64,000 bases of DNA from Flavobacterium nitrogenifigens. GTDB taxonomy: Bacteria > Bacteroidota > Bacteroidia > Flavobacteriales > Flavobacteriaceae. A model generated the notes under the pieces. The model saw only the letters and a program-made list of their open reading frames with translations. It was not told where the DNA came from and ran no database searches. Below, one piece after another: positions 17,307 to 26,305 of the stretch. Where the stretch lies: NCBI RefSeq assembly GCF_003254565.1, contig NZ_QJRI01000166.1:49638-113637 (forward strand), given 5' to 3'. Positions within the stretch are counted from its first letter, which is position 1. Every line of letters begins with the position of its first letter. Both the position numbers and the translations under genes were made by a program.

Positions 17307-17557
17307 TTTTCAGCGAGTTTGGTTTCGATAATTTCAACAGCAGCTTTTACGTTAAGCATGCGTTCCATATCGGCATTGTCAATCACGACATCAAAGTTTT
17401 CTTCAATATCCAATACAATATCAACCAGATTAGCCGAATTGATATTTAGATCTTTAATAAAATCGGTTTCTTCTGTTAGATTGTCAAATGCTTCTGTGTT
17501 AGTTGCAAAAGGCTTGATAATTACTTTTAATTCCTTGATAAGTTCGGTTCTATCCAT
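17303..17557 (-). CDS. Acyl carrier protein dedicated to the type III PKS operon
   Basis: An 84-residue acidic four-helix carrier protein. The start MDRTELIKEL at 17557 lies one base after the ketosynthase stop; the longer start at 17593 would overlap that gene. The attachment serine is S41 in LNINSANLVDI, where most ACPs have DSL, so the DSL motif is replaced by NSA. The acidic helix II (LVDIVLDIEENFDV) is present for partner docking. It probably carries the acyl chain elongated by the adjacent ketosynthase and dehydratase and hands it on to the type III PKS. It is distinct from the housekeeping ACP of fatty acid synthesis. Confidence 0.85.
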   Translation of the reverse strand: MDRTELIKELKVIIKPFATNTEAFDNLTEETDFIKDLNINSANLVDIVLDIEENFDVVIDNADMERMLNVKAAVEIIETKLAEK

Positions 17558-17558
17558 C

Positions 17559-18827
17559 TTAGTTTTCAAATTTTTTAAATAATATACATGCATTTACATC
17601 GCCAAAACCAAAACTGGCCTTTGCAATTATTTTTGGGTTGAATTTAATAGTTTTTAAAAGCACTTTTGAAGGATCAATTAATGCTGCGATTTCAGGGTGA
17701 AGGTCAGAACAGTTTATATTTCCAAATAAAAATTCTTCATGAAGCTGTAATACTGCAGCAACACTTTCGACACTTCCAGAAGCGCTTAAGCAATGCCCCG
17801 TAAGACTTTTTAGAGAATTAATATATGGAAAATCAGCACCGTTTCGACCCAATGCTTTTGTCCAGTTTTCAATTTCAAGACTATCTTTTGTTGTGGCTGT
17901 CAAATGACCATTTATAGCATCAATTTCATCTGCGCTGATTCCTGCATTTTCGATGGCTGTTTTAATGCATCTTTGTACGGCTATGCTATTGGGAGCCGTC
18001 ATAGTTCCGCCATCTCTTTGTCCGCCAGAATTGATATTTCCTCCTAATATTTCAGCATAAATTACCGCTCCACGTTCTTGAGCGGCTTCCAAATCTTCAA
18101 TAACAAAAGCTCCGGCTCCGCTTCCAGGAACAAATCCTGCTGCAGAAGCGCTCATTGGTCTTGAACCTTCTTCGGGTTTGTCATTAAATTTGGATGAGCA
18201 GACACGAAGCGCATCAAAACCTCCCCAAATGTAAGGGCCGCTGTCAGATGTGCTCCCTGCTAGAATTCGTTTTGCTTGTCCAGATTGTATTCGGTCATAC
18301 GCCATTAATATAGCTTCAGCACCAGTTGTGCACGCCGAAGAATTAGTGGTAACCTGATTTCCTAATCCGATTTTACCGCCAAGATAGGCGCTGACACCGC
18401 TATTCATAGTTTGTGCCACAACAGTGCTTCCGAGTTTACGGATTTGTAGTTCGTCAATTTTATAAATGCTTTCGCGAAATTTGTCAATTCCAGAAGTTCC
18501 AGCTCCAAAAATAGCTCCGCTGTCCCAATCTGGATTTTCATTTATTGGTAATCCTGCATTATTCCATGCTTCCATACCCGCGATAACGCCATATAAAATC
18601 CCTGTACTATTGAGCCCGCGAAGTTCGAGTTCTGTAAAATACTGCGCTTTCAACTCTTCAGAGATTTGAGGCTGACCTGCAATCTGACAAGAAAACTGCA
18701 ATTCTTCGAGCTGTGCATCATGCCGAATACCCGAAATGCCGTTTTGCAGTGCATGAGTAAACGCTGGAATTCCAACACCATTTGGTGCAGCAACCCCAAG
18801 ACCAGTTATAACCACTCGCTTTTTCAT
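17559..18827 (-). CDS. Beta-ketoacyl-ACP synthase (KAS II/FabF-like)
   Basis: A 422-residue thiolase-fold condensing enzyme with a complete catalytic set: Cys166 (NSSACTTG), His308 (NGHLTATTKD), Lys340 (NSLKSLTG) and His345 (TGHCLSASG). The usual HGT after the first histidine is HLT, a small departure. Because the active-site Cys is present it is a true synthase and not a chain-length factor, and no CLF partner lies in the operon. It would extend the acyl group on the adjacent ACP by malonyl condensation. It overlaps the dehydratase gene by 4 bp (ATGA). Confidence 0.88.
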   Translation of the reverse strand: MKKRVVITGLGVAAPNGVGIPAFTHALQNGISGIRHDAQLEELQFSCQIAGQPQISEELKAQYFTELELRGLNSTGILYGVIAGMEAWNNAGLPINENPDWDSGAIFGAGTSGIDKFRESIYKIDELQIRKLGSTVVAQTMNSGVSAYLGGKIGLGNQVTTNSSACTTGAEAILMAYDRIQSGQAKRILAGSTSDSGPYIWGGFDALRVCSSKFNDKPEEGSRPMSASAAGFVPGSGAGAFVIEDLEAAQERGAVIYAEILGGNINSGGQRDGGTMTAPNSIAVQRCIKTAIENAGISADEIDAINGHLTATTKDSLEIENWTKALGRNGADFPYINSLKSLTGHCLSASGSVESVAAVLQLHEEFLFGNINCSDLHPEIAALIDPSKVLLKTIKFNPKIIAKASFGFGDVNACILFKKFEN

Positions 18828-19261
18828 AATCTTTTTGTTATCATTCCAGCCAGAACGCCTCGACAGACTTCTTGTCCAGCTTCATTTTTCATTACGGCAT
18901 TACACTTTAATTTTCCAAAACGAAAAAACAATTTCTCAGAAGTAACCGTTACTTTTTCATTTGGATAAACAGGTTTCAAAAACTCCATATCGGCAGAAGT
19001 AAAAGCAATTACGGTATTTTCTCCCAAATCATTTCCTAAAAGAAATATTCCTAAACAAACTATTCCGATCTGAGCCATTGTTTCAGTTAAGATAACTCCC
19101 GGAGTTACAGGATTATTTTTAAAATGTCCTCTGTAAAAGTCAAGATTCTCTTGAAAAGTATATGTTCCTGTCACACCGTTTTCATCAGCATGAAGCAATT
19201 CATCAACAAACAAAAAAGGTTCGCTGTAGGGAAGTTGTGCTATTATCTTATTTAATTCCAT
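18824..19261 (-). CDS. FabZ-like 3-hydroxyacyl-ACP dehydratase (hotdog fold)
   Basis: A 145-residue single hotdog domain with the FabZ/FabA active-site block RGHFKNNPVTPGVILTETMA. H46 and E60 are 14 residues apart, the same spacing as in FabZ. It would dehydrate the beta-hydroxyacyl-ACP after ketoreduction. No ketoreductase is encoded in the operon, so a housekeeping FabG would be needed. It is separated from the type III PKS gene by 11 bp. Confidence 0.85.
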   Translation of the reverse strand: MELNKIIAQLPYSEPFLFVDELLHADENGVTGTYTFQENLDFYRGHFKNNPVTPGVILTETMAQIGIVCLGIFLLGNDLGENTVIAFTSADMEFLKPVYPNEKVTVTSEKLFFRFGKLKCNAVMKNEAGQEVCRGVLAGMITKRL

Positions 19262-19272
19262 AAGCTTTCAAA

Positions 19273-20325
19273 TTACCATTGCAATAAAACTCTTTGTGCC
19301 GAAAATCCTGGACCAAAACTCAGCATTAAACCTTTTTCTCCTTTTTTCGGATTTCGGTTCATAATATTTTCTAAAACATACAAAACGGTAGCGCTCGACA
19401 TATTGCCGTATTCCCTGAGAACTTCCTTTGTATCATCAATATTCTTTTCCAGTCCAGCAAAAAGCGATTCTACAGTTGTCACGATTTTTTTTCCTCCCGG
19501 ATGAAATATCATGTGGTCAATATCTTTAATTTCTAGATTATTCTGCTTTAGAAACGGATGTATAATATTTTCAAAATGAGAAGCAATCGTGTCTGGAACT
19601 TCAATGTCGAGAACCATTTGCAATCCGCCGTTAGTGAGTTTGAAGCCCATCATGTGCTCGGCATCATAAAAATGATACATCTGTTCGTCTAGAATTTCAG
19701 GACCCGAATCTTCTTCTTTGGAAGATAATAAACAGCAGGCAGCACCATCTCCAAAAATGGCTGCGCTGACAATATTGGGCATTGAGAAATCATCGAGCTG
19801 AAAAGTTGCTGTTGGAGATTCAACCGCAATTACAGCCGCACGTTTGCCTGGATTTGATTTTAAAAAATTCTTTGCATAAATAATTCCAGAGATTCCAGCC
19901 GCACAGCCCATTTCGGTTACAGGAAGACGAACAATATCTTGTCTTAATTTCATTTTATTGATCAGATAAGCGTCAAGCGAAGGAATCATAATTCCGGTGC
20001 AGCTTACTGTAATAATATAATCTAAACTCTGCGGATCCCAGCCTGTTTTTTCTAATGCTTTCTCGAGAACCTGATGTCCTAAAACAATCATTTCACGGCT
20101 GTAAATATCATTTTTTTCTTCGAATGAAGTAGCGGTGAAAACTTCAGAAGGTTGCATAATAGAATAGCGTTTGTCTACTGAAGCACCTTCAAATATTTTT
20201 TTCACTTTCTTAACAAAACGTTCTTCCTGTCCTTCAAGCCATACATCGACATACGGAAGAATTTCTTCTGTGGTACGTGAATATTGCGGAAGCTGTTTAA
20301 CAGCTGTGATTATCTTGACACTCAT
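19273..20325 (-). CDS. Type III polyketide synthase (chalcone-synthase-like)
   Basis: A 350-residue homodimeric-type condensing enzyme with the full catalytic triad: Cys141 (TEMGCAAG), His275 (IFHPGGKK) and Asn308 (YGNMSSATV). The C-terminal GFGPG-like loop reads LSFGPGFSAQR. The start MSVKIITAV at 20325 gives an ATGA overlap with the methyltransferase; a longer ORF reaches 20361. Bacterial type III enzymes in lipid clusters extend long acyl starters with malonyl-CoA to alkylresorcinols, alkylpyrones or acylphloroglucinols; the ring type cannot be predicted from sequence. The neighbouring methyltransferase and flavoprotein recall the Streptomyces srsABC phenolic-lipid operon. Confidence 0.9.
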   Translation of the reverse strand: MSVKIITAVKQLPQYSRTTEEILPYVDVWLEGQEERFVKKVKKIFEGASVDKRYSIMQPSEVFTATSFEEKNDIYSREMIVLGHQVLEKALEKTGWDPQSLDYIITVSCTGIMIPSLDAYLINKMKLRQDIVRLPVTEMGCAAGISGIIYAKNFLKSNPGKRAAVIAVESPTATFQLDDFSMPNIVSAAIFGDGAACCLLSSKEEDSGPEILDEQMYHFYDAEHMMGFKLTNGGLQMVLDIEVPDTIASHFENIIHPFLKQNNLEIKDIDHMIFHPGGKKIVTTVESLFAGLEKNIDDTKEVLREYGNMSSATVLYVLENIMNRNPKKGEKGLMLSFGPGFSAQRVLLQW

Positions 20326-21035
20326 ATTTTTGTAATTATCCATTGGTAGCGAAAAGCCCATTTCCAGTTTATGGAGTAGTTTTTTAAATTTAATTTTTGC
20401 GATAAGCTTTCTAATTCATTTTTCTTGAATCCTTTAAGAATAGAAATCAATCCGTCATTGCGAGACATATTGTTGAGATTGAAAACGACGCCAATAAGTT
20501 CAAATAGTCGATAAGCTAGTTTGCTTCTATGAAGATCGTTTACTACAATTCCTATCGAAGCATTTTTGTTCAAAGTATTCATTACATCTGCGATCTGATT
20601 TGTGGTAAAATGATGTAATGTAAGCGTACACAATACAATATCATATTTTAACTGATGAAATTCTTCGCTAAAAATATCTATACAGAGGTATTCTATATTT
20701 GGAAAATCTTTAGAAAGTCTTTTAGCATAATCGATCGTAAAAGCGTTGGCATCAATGCCTATTAGTTTAAAGTTGAGATTGTTTTTTTTTCCATATTTGG
20801 CAAGCATTCTGAGCATATCTCCATTCCCGCAGCCTATGTCTGCTATTATTATTGTTTTAGAAATATCAGTCTTTTTAAAAAGCTCTTTTATGCCATGAAG
20901 CGTCAGTTTATTACCTCCAAGCAATTGATTGATAGAAGCAATCTGATCTAAAGCGCCAATTAATTCTTCGCCTTCTAGCGAAAAATCATCCATGATTTCA
21001 ATTTCTTCTGTTCTATATTTGGTGTTTACACTCAT
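20322..21035 (-). CDS. SAM-dependent class I methyltransferase
   Basis: A 237-residue Rossmann-like methyltransferase with motif I IADIGCGNGDMLRML (about residues 65-79), an acidic end of strand beta2 (LIGIDANAF) and motif IV IVLCTLTLHHF. It starts directly after the flavoprotein stop codon with no gap and overlaps the type III PKS start. In this operon it most likely O- or C-methylates the phenolic product of the type III PKS, but the acceptor is inferred from context only. Confidence 0.85.
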   Translation of the reverse strand: MSVNTKYRTEEIEIMDDFSLEGEELIGALDQIASINQLLGGNKLTLHGIKELFKKTDISKTIIIADIGCGNGDMLRMLAKYGKKNNLNFKLIGIDANAFTIDYAKRLSKDFPNIEYLCIDIFSEEFHQLKYDIVLCTLTLHHFTTNQIADVMNTLNKNASIGIVVNDLHRSKLAYRLFELIGVVFNLNNMSRNDGLISILKGFKKNELESLSQKLNLKNYSINWKWAFRYQWIITKI

Positions 21036-22163
21036 TTATTCAACTGTTATCGGACGGCCATGCGTTTGTTTTATAATAACTGAAAGTAATGACGGAACCG
21101 AAGCTGCAATAGTGGTCATTACATGTGTGAAATTTTTATATGTCAGCGCTTTGGCTAATATTCGTCCAAAGAATAATCTTTTGCTAAAATGCTTTTTCCA
21201 TTCCTGAATGTACTTTTTCTCCAATTCGCTTCTTGATTCGATCTTTCCAAAATAAAAATCCAATACCAATTCTGAAGCAATTTTGGCGCTGTGAATTGCC
21301 ATTGCCATACCGTTGCCACACATGGGGTGAATTAATCCTGCAGTATCGCCAATCATTAAAATATGGTTTTCTACAGGCTCTTTTTTGTCAAATGAAATCT
21401 GGCTTATCGTTAAAGGTTTTTCAAATAGGGAAGTGCTATTTTCCAAAATACCCTTTAGTTTCTTGTTTTTATAAAGTACCGTTTTTTGATACTCTTCAAT
21501 GTTTTTATACTTTTTGAACGTTTCGAAATCGGCCAGATAGCAAATGTTTATAACGTCGTTTTCAACTTTTGAAACACCACAATAACCACCTTGAAAGTTG
21601 TACAAAGCAACAAGACTTTCGTCAAAATTTCCTGAGTAATGTCCTTTTACGGCCAGCCATGGCGATTTCTTAGAAATAAAATCTCTTGACAAAACCTGAT
21701 CTATATTGGATCTTTTGCCATAAGCGCCCAAAACGATTTTAGCAGAAAGAATTTCTTCAGAAGTGGTTACGGTAAAAATGTCGTTTTCAAAATAAATATT
21801 GGTAACCGTTTCTGTTATAATAGTACAGCCATTTTCTGTGGCTTTTTGAGATAGAAAATGATCTAACTCATATCGGCTTACTCCAAAACCTCCCAAAGGA
21901 AGTTTAGTTTTTGCCGTTTTACCATTTTGTGCTGTAAATTCGAAATTTGAAATAGAAGTGGGATGCAATTTTATAACATCAATATCAAGCCAAAATAAAT
22001 AGGGAAGTATTTCATTTGAAATATATTCGCCGCAAACTTTATGTTTTGGATACGTATTTTTTTCGATAAGAACCACCTTTAATCCTTTTTTGGATAAGTG
22101 TATAGCGCCAGCAAGACCAGCAAGACCGCCACCAATAATAAGCACATCAGGATTTGTTCTCAT
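21036..22163 (-). CDS. FAD-dependent oxidoreductase (geranylgeranyl-reductase/hydroxylase-like), first gene of the operon
   Basis: A 375-residue flavoprotein of the p-hydroxybenzoate hydroxylase fold. The N-terminal dinucleotide motif is IIGGGLAGLAGAIHL, followed by KVCGEYIS as in geranylgeranyl-reductase-like enzymes, and the second FAD motif is ILMIGDTAGLIHPMCGNGM near residue 275. By analogy with SrsC it could hydroxylate the alkyl-phenol ring toward a quinone; reduction of a double bond is the alternative. A candidate promoter lies far upstream (22313-22320), giving a leader of about 140 nt in which no structure was recognised. Confidence 0.82.
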   Translation of the reverse strand: MRTNPDVLIIGGGLAGLAGAIHLSKKGLKVVLIEKNTYPKHKVCGEYISNEILPYLFWLDIDVIKLHPTSISNFEFTAQNGKTAKTKLPLGGFGVSRYELDHFLSQKATENGCTIITETVTNIYFENDIFTVTTSEEILSAKIVLGAYGKRSNIDQVLSRDFISKKSPWLAVKGHYSGNFDESLVALYNFQGGYCGVSKVENDVINICYLADFETFKKYKNIEEYQKTVLYKNKKLKGILENSTSLFEKPLTISQISFDKKEPVENHILMIGDTAGLIHPMCGNGMAMAIHSAKIASELVLDFYFGKIESRSELEKKYIQEWKKHFSKRLFFGRILAKALTYKNFTHVMTTIAASVPSLLSVIIKQTHGRPITVE

Positions 22164-22303
22164 ACTACCAATTTAGTCATAAATCTTACACGAACCTTAC
22201 TTAATTTGATAAGAAATTAACAAAATTTCAACTTTTATCTTAAAAGAATAAAAAGTATTTTTCTAGAGTAGTATTGACGAAGATTCATTTAAAAGATAAT
22301 TTT

Positions 22304-22311
22304 TACTTTTG
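22304..22311 (+). promoter_or_regulatory. Minus-7 box (TACTTTTG) for the 118-residue gene
   Basis: Exact TAnnTTTG on the plus strand, 22 bp before the ATG at 22334. Confidence 0.6.
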
Positions 22312-22312
22312 C

Positions 22313-22320
22313 CAAAAATA
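22313..22320 (-). promoter_or_regulatory. Candidate minus-7 box (TATTTTTG) for the type III PKS operon
   Basis: Only exact TAnnTTTG on the minus strand in the divergent gap. It lies next to the rightward box at 22304-22311, so the two promoters would compete. It is 150 bp from the flavoprotein start, which is long, so confidence is modest. Confidence 0.4.
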
Positions 22321-22333
22321 GCAGCATTCATAA

Positions 22334-22690
<357 letters not shown>

Positions 22691-22710
22691 GATACAGAAT
22701 ATTTAATTTT

Positions 22711-22857
22711 AACATATAGAAACTTAGTAATTAATTTCTAAAATAAAGAATACAAAAAGAAACTAGTTTCTAACACATAGATTCAAGTCGTTCAGCTATG
22801 TGTATTAATGCAAGTGAACGCCTTTATACACAATCTAAAACTATGTTTCTATGTGTT
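22711..22857. repeat. Inverted-repeat element, copy A (147 bp)
   Basis: Ends are aacatatagaaacttag on the left and ctatgtttctatgtgtt on the right, imperfect inverted repeats of the consensus AACACATAGAAACATAG. Inside are gaaactagtttct, acacatag/ctatgtgt and caagtgaacgcct, in the same order as in copies B and D. No ORF and no transposase. Confidence 0.75.
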
Positions 22858-22866
22858 AAAAAAAAT

Positions 22867-22904
22867 AAAACTGCGTAAATCACTTAAGACTTACGCAGTT
22901 TTTT
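22867..22904. terminator. Bidirectional terminator between convergent genes
   Basis: Perfect 12-bp stem (aaaactgcgtaa / ttacgcagtttt), 12-nt loop, A-tract to the left and T6 to the right; 25 bp beyond the CPBP gene stop codon. Confidence 0.8.
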
Positions 22905-22929
22905 ATATAAACTATTTAAAACTTATTGG

Positions 22930-23619
22930 TTAAGCTGGATTTGCAACAGTTTTAAATTTTTTGTTGTAAAGAATAATAAAACCAACCCATATTAATAGTA
23001 AAATTGCAATTAAAGTTAATTCTGTCGAGTGTAATCCATCTCTGAAGAAGTTGTTTAGTGAATGTACTCCTGCAACAGCCAACAATGATCCAGTAGAAGA
23101 ATATACTTTTCCGATTCCCCAAGTTCCGAAGAAAATGATTCCAAGGAAAATCATATTGTTTGGCGTTATTTCTAAATTTAAATGCCAAGCAAACCAAAGA
23201 ACTGTAATAATCAAGATAGAAGTAAATTTAGGAAGCGATTTTAATTGTTCTTGTAAAAATCCGCGCCATCCAATTTCTTCCAAAAGTCCGTAAGCTAGAA
23301 CGGTAAACATTAATAAAATTGGGAATTTGCCAATTGTAAGGTAATAAACTCCAGCGATTAAAACTGCTGGAAGAATCCAATAAACCGCAAATGGAACAAT
23401 TGCATTTTTGTATATTCCTTTTAAAGACATTGGATTATGAAGTGAGAATATTTTTATTGCTGCGAAAGCTCCTAAAGCAGGACCAGCGCCGCGCAGTAAA
23501 ATCACTAAATACGGATTTTCTATTCCAGATAATAAATTGGTTTTTACTGCTGCATATCTGCAGATTACTGCGACTACGTAAAAAACTATAATGGATCCAA
23601 AGTTGATTTTATTTTTCAT
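22930..23619 (-). CDS. CPBP family intramembrane glutamic endopeptidase
   Basis: A 229-residue polytopic membrane protein (about seven hydrophobic segments). The CPBP/Rce1-like active-site motifs are in order: EEIGWRGFL (the two glutamates and the arginine, about residue 115-123), FAWHLN (His) and HSLNNFF (His/Asn). The family includes CAAX-prenyl-type and bacteriocin-processing proteases; bacterial substrates are mostly unknown. Nothing in the neighbourhood indicates a bacteriocin. Confidence 0.85.
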   Translation of the reverse strand: MKNKINFGSIIVFYVVAVICRYAAVKTNLLSGIENPYLVILLRGAGPALGAFAAIKIFSLHNPMSLKGIYKNAIVPFAVYWILPAVLIAGVYYLTIGKFPILLMFTVLAYGLLEEIGWRGFLQEQLKSLPKFTSILIITVLWFAWHLNLEITPNNMIFLGIIFFGTWGIGKVYSSTGSLLAVAGVHSLNNFFRDGLHSTELTLIAILLLIWVGFIILYNKKFKTVANPA

Positions 23620-23647
23620 CGTTTTAAATTTGTTTGGTTTAGTGAAG

Positions 23648-23655
23648 CAAACTTA
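23648..23655 (-). promoter_or_regulatory. Minus-7 promoter box (TAAGTTTG, minus strand)
   Basis: Exact TAnnTTTG on the minus strand, 29 bp upstream of the CPBP start codon. Confidence 0.55.
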
Positions 23656-23695
23656 TGACGCATAAACGAGAATAAAATTGACTTTGGGTAAGAAA

Positions 23696-24286
23696 TCATT
23701 TTTCCATAACTCTTTTTCGAATTCGGCTTAGACTTTCTGCTGTTAATCCCAGATAAGAAGCGATGATTTTTAAAGGCGTTCTCTGGAAAATTTCTGGACG
23801 GCCTTCGATTAGTTTTAAATAACGTTCTTGTGGCGAAAGTGTTAAAAGATTAATCTGTTCCTGCTGTTTACGCACATAAAGCATTTCAGAAATAGCTTTT
23901 CCGATTCGCAAACCTGTTTCTGATCTTTGGTATAATTCATTCAAATCTTGATGTGAAATAGACCAAAGCGTTATATCTTCTAAAGCTTCAGTTTTAATAA
24001 CCGATGGCTGCTGATTTAAAAAAGACATATAATCGCTTATAAAACTATTTTCATACAATAAATTAATGCAGATATCTCTTTTGCCGTCCCAAACAAACAA
24101 TCCTGCCGATCCTTTAATGATGATATTGAGATATTTTTCGACACCATGATAATCTTTTATAATTTCTGATTTCTCAAATTCACGTACTTTAATTTTCTCC
24201 GAAAACCCTTTCCAGATATTCATATCGGCAGAAAAATACTTTTCGAAAATTCTTTTTACATCTTCTGGCGACGGATTTTGTGGCAT
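23696..24286 (-). CDS. Crp/Fnr family transcription regulator
   Basis: A 196-residue regulator: an N-terminal cyclic-nucleotide-binding-like beta-roll (about 20-120, ending in WSISHQDLNELY), a dimerisation helix, and a C-terminal winged HTH with PLKIIASYLGLTAESLSRIRK. The glycine-rich phosphate-binding cassette of cAMP-binding proteins is not conserved, as in many small Bacteroidota members whose ligand is unknown. No cysteine cluster for Fe-S is present. The gene stands alone; no target was identified. Confidence 0.82.
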   Translation of the reverse strand: MPQNPSPEDVKRIFEKYFSADMNIWKGFSEKIKVREFEKSEIIKDYHGVEKYLNIIIKGSAGLFVWDGKRDICINLLYENSFISDYMSFLNQQPSVIKTEALEDITLWSISHQDLNELYQRSETGLRIGKAISEMLYVRKQQEQINLLTLSPQERYLKLIEGRPEIFQRTPLKIIASYLGLTAESLSRIRKRVMEK

Positions 24287-24374
24287 TTTTTAAAATTATG
24301 AGTTTGGAATGCCAATTTAAGTTTAATCTTTCAAAATAAAAACAGCTGTGTTAACTCGCCGTATATATTTTTTT

Positions 24375-24512
24375 AACACATAGAAACGTAGATTTTAAAT
24401 TATTAATAAAGAAAGTAAAAGAGAAACTCGTTTCTCCACACATAGTCGCTATGCGAATTGAAACAAGTGAAACGCCTTTTTTAGCGTAAGAAATTCTATA
24501 TTTCTATGTGTT
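24375..24512. repeat. Inverted-repeat element, copy B (138 bp)
   Basis: Starts aacacatagaaacgtag and ends ctatatttctatgtgtt. The internal blocks gagaaactcgtttctc, acacatag/ctatg and aagtgaaacgccttttt appear in the same order as in copies A and D. It lies between the Crp-family gene and the GH32-like gene. Confidence 0.8.
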
Positions 24513-24533
24513 TAGTTTTAATTGAATAGATTA

Positions 24534-26045
24534 TTAAATTAAAGAATTTGGCTGTAATTCATTATCATATTTTTCAGGATCTGAAGCTGCATATTCATTT
24601 TCAGGTTCTGGAATAACGTGAATTTTCGAATCACTAATTGAAATTACAGCCGAACAGACATAAATCCCGATTTTTCCTTCGTTGTATTTAAAATCCAATA
24701 AAGTCAGTTTGACAATGTCGTTAATCGAAAGCTCGTAGTAATTTCCATAACGGATAATCTTAAAAGAAATCTGTTTTTCTTCGCTGATTTCAAATTGATT
24801 GGTCTGAATGTTTTCAAAAATAAAATTATTCTTGACATCCTTTTCATTAAATCCCCAAGCTCTAAACTGCACAAAACCATTCATAAAATCAATCGAAATG
24901 TAATATCCCGTTCCTTCTTTGTCACATTCAATTACAAAACCTGTTTTTCCCATTCCTTCAACAGACAATGTTCCTTCCCAGACAAAATCGTTAGAAGGTT
25001 TTTCGAAACCGTATATTTCATAACCGCTTCGGCATCCAAATCGCCATTTATTTTCGTTTTCTAAAACAAATTCTGCTGTTGGATTTCCTAGAATCGGCAA
25101 GGGTAGAGGCAAATCTTTTTGAAGAATTGTTTTCTGATAGAGTTTCTGCCAATAATAATAACTTTTTAATAAAAGCCGTCCGCTTTTATCGACATCGAGT
25201 TCTTTTGGTGGTGGAATCACACGATGCGTATTAACGTTTCCGTCTGCGAAATAGAAATTGTAAACCAAGAAATGTTTTCCATCTTTAACCACTCTTGCAG
25301 CATAGTTTCCTTGGGGCATCAGTACATTATTATGAAATGCAGAATATTCTCCTCTAAATTCTGGCGAAGACCAATAACGGATTTTAATATCTTCTCTTAT
25401 CGATCCTAAAAGATAATGTGTTCCTTTAATTTCAAATACGCACGGGCATTCTACATCGTCGTAGACATACGGAATGTGAAGCGGTTTTTGCAGCACATAA
25501 CCTTCTTTTTCTCTTTTAGCAACACCAATACAGCCTCTGCGGTATGTTGGTCCAGAGGCGCTTCGGGCGCAGATTAAAAGATAATCTTCTCCTTTGTATT
25601 GGTATTTAAAAGGGTCGCGAAAACTAATCCATTGTCGCGGATTGTTGTTTGGACCTTCATAATGTGGCGCTTCACTTTTAAAAGGAAGTCCATATAGATT
25701 CTCTTTTTTCCAATTGAGTAAATCGGCAGAAACTGCTCGTCCTACTTTTTGTTCAATTCCTTTATCCTGACGTTTAAGTCCTGTGTAATACATTTCATAA
25801 CCTTCGCCATCCGATTTTTTGCTAATGTGCATTGTCCATAACATATCATCGTCCCATTCTCCTGGATCGCCAACAAATAAGGCGTTTTTTACTCGTTTCC
25901 ACGAAAGACCGTCTTTTGATACTGCATGCGCAATATAATCGTGATTGGGAATAATTAAATGAAATAAATGATGAATTCCTTTTTCATCTATAAATACATC
26001 AACATCTCCAATTTCCCAATTGCTAAATCCTGAACCTGAATACAT
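24534..26045 (-). CDS. Glycoside hydrolase family 32-like (beta-fructosidase/sucrose hydrolase) protein
   Basis: A 503-residue protein with a five-bladed beta-propeller (about 1-320) and a C-terminal beta-sandwich (about 345-495). The GH32 RDP motif is seen as SFRDPF and the EC motif as ECPCVF. The first GH32 motif (WMNDPNG, which carries the nucleophile) is not recognisable; GDVDVFID at residue 13 may supply the Asp. There is no signal peptide, so it acts in the cytoplasm. Its neighbours, sucrose-phosphate synthase/phosphatase and fructokinase, make sucrose the likely substrate: hydrolysis to glucose and fructose. GH43/GH68-type activity remains possible. Confidence 0.72.
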   Translation of the reverse strand: MYSGSGFSNWEIGDVDVFIDEKGIHHLFHLIIPNHDYIAHAVSKDGLSWKRVKNALFVGDPGEWDDDMLWTMHISKKSDGEGYEMYYTGLKRQDKGIEQKVGRAVSADLLNWKKENLYGLPFKSEAPHYEGPNNNPRQWISFRDPFKYQYKGEDYLLICARSASGPTYRRGCIGVAKREKEGYVLQKPLHIPYVYDDVECPCVFEIKGTHYLLGSIREDIKIRYWSSPEFRGEYSAFHNNVLMPQGNYAARVVKDGKHFLVYNFYFADGNVNTHRVIPPPKELDVDKSGRLLLKSYYYWQKLYQKTILQKDLPLPLPILGNPTAEFVLENENKWRFGCRSGYEIYGFEKPSNDFVWEGTLSVEGMGKTGFVIECDKEGTGYYISIDFMNGFVQFRAWGFNEKDVKNNFIFENIQTNQFEISEEKQISFKIIRYGNYYELSINDIVKLTLLDFKYNEGKIGIYVCSAVISISDSKIHVIPEPENEYAASDPEKYDNELQPNSLI

Positions 26046-26089
26046 TTTATTATTTATTTTAAACTGTTAGTATATTTTTTATTTTTTTA

Positions 26090-26279
26090 AACACATAGAA
26101 ACATAGCTTTTGTTTGAGAAAAAAAAGCGTTTCACTTGCATTAACAAACATAGTTTTATGAGTGTCAAACTTTGTCAAAGTGTTTTGAACTTTGACAAAG
26201 CAGACATGAGCTATGTGTTAGAAATTAGTTTCTTTCAATTATCTTTTCCAAGAAATAAAAAACTATGTTTCTATGTGTT
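26090..26279. repeat. Inverted-repeat element, copy C (190 bp, inverted, with extra internal hairpin)
   Basis: Ends are aacacatagaaacatag and ctatgtttctatgtgtt, a perfect 17-bp terminal inverted repeat. Internal blocks run in the opposite order to copies A, B and D (aaaagcgtttcacttgc first, aaattagtttctttc later). A 12-bp hairpin ctttgtcaaagt (26170-26181) / actttgacaaag (26189-26200), absent from the other copies, accounts for much of the extra length. Confidence 0.8.
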
Positions 26280-26305
26280 TAATTTTTTTTTATGCTCAAA
26301 GCTTT

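Noticed and set aside
15886..22163. Polysaccharide deacetylase as part of the polyketide operon
   Set aside because: It has its own exact promoter box and a 137-bp gap to the PPTase gene.
22711..26279. CRISPR array formed by the repeated CACATAG segments
   Set aside because: Copies are kilobases apart, 135-190 bp long and contain terminal inverted repeats; no regular spacers and no cas genes.
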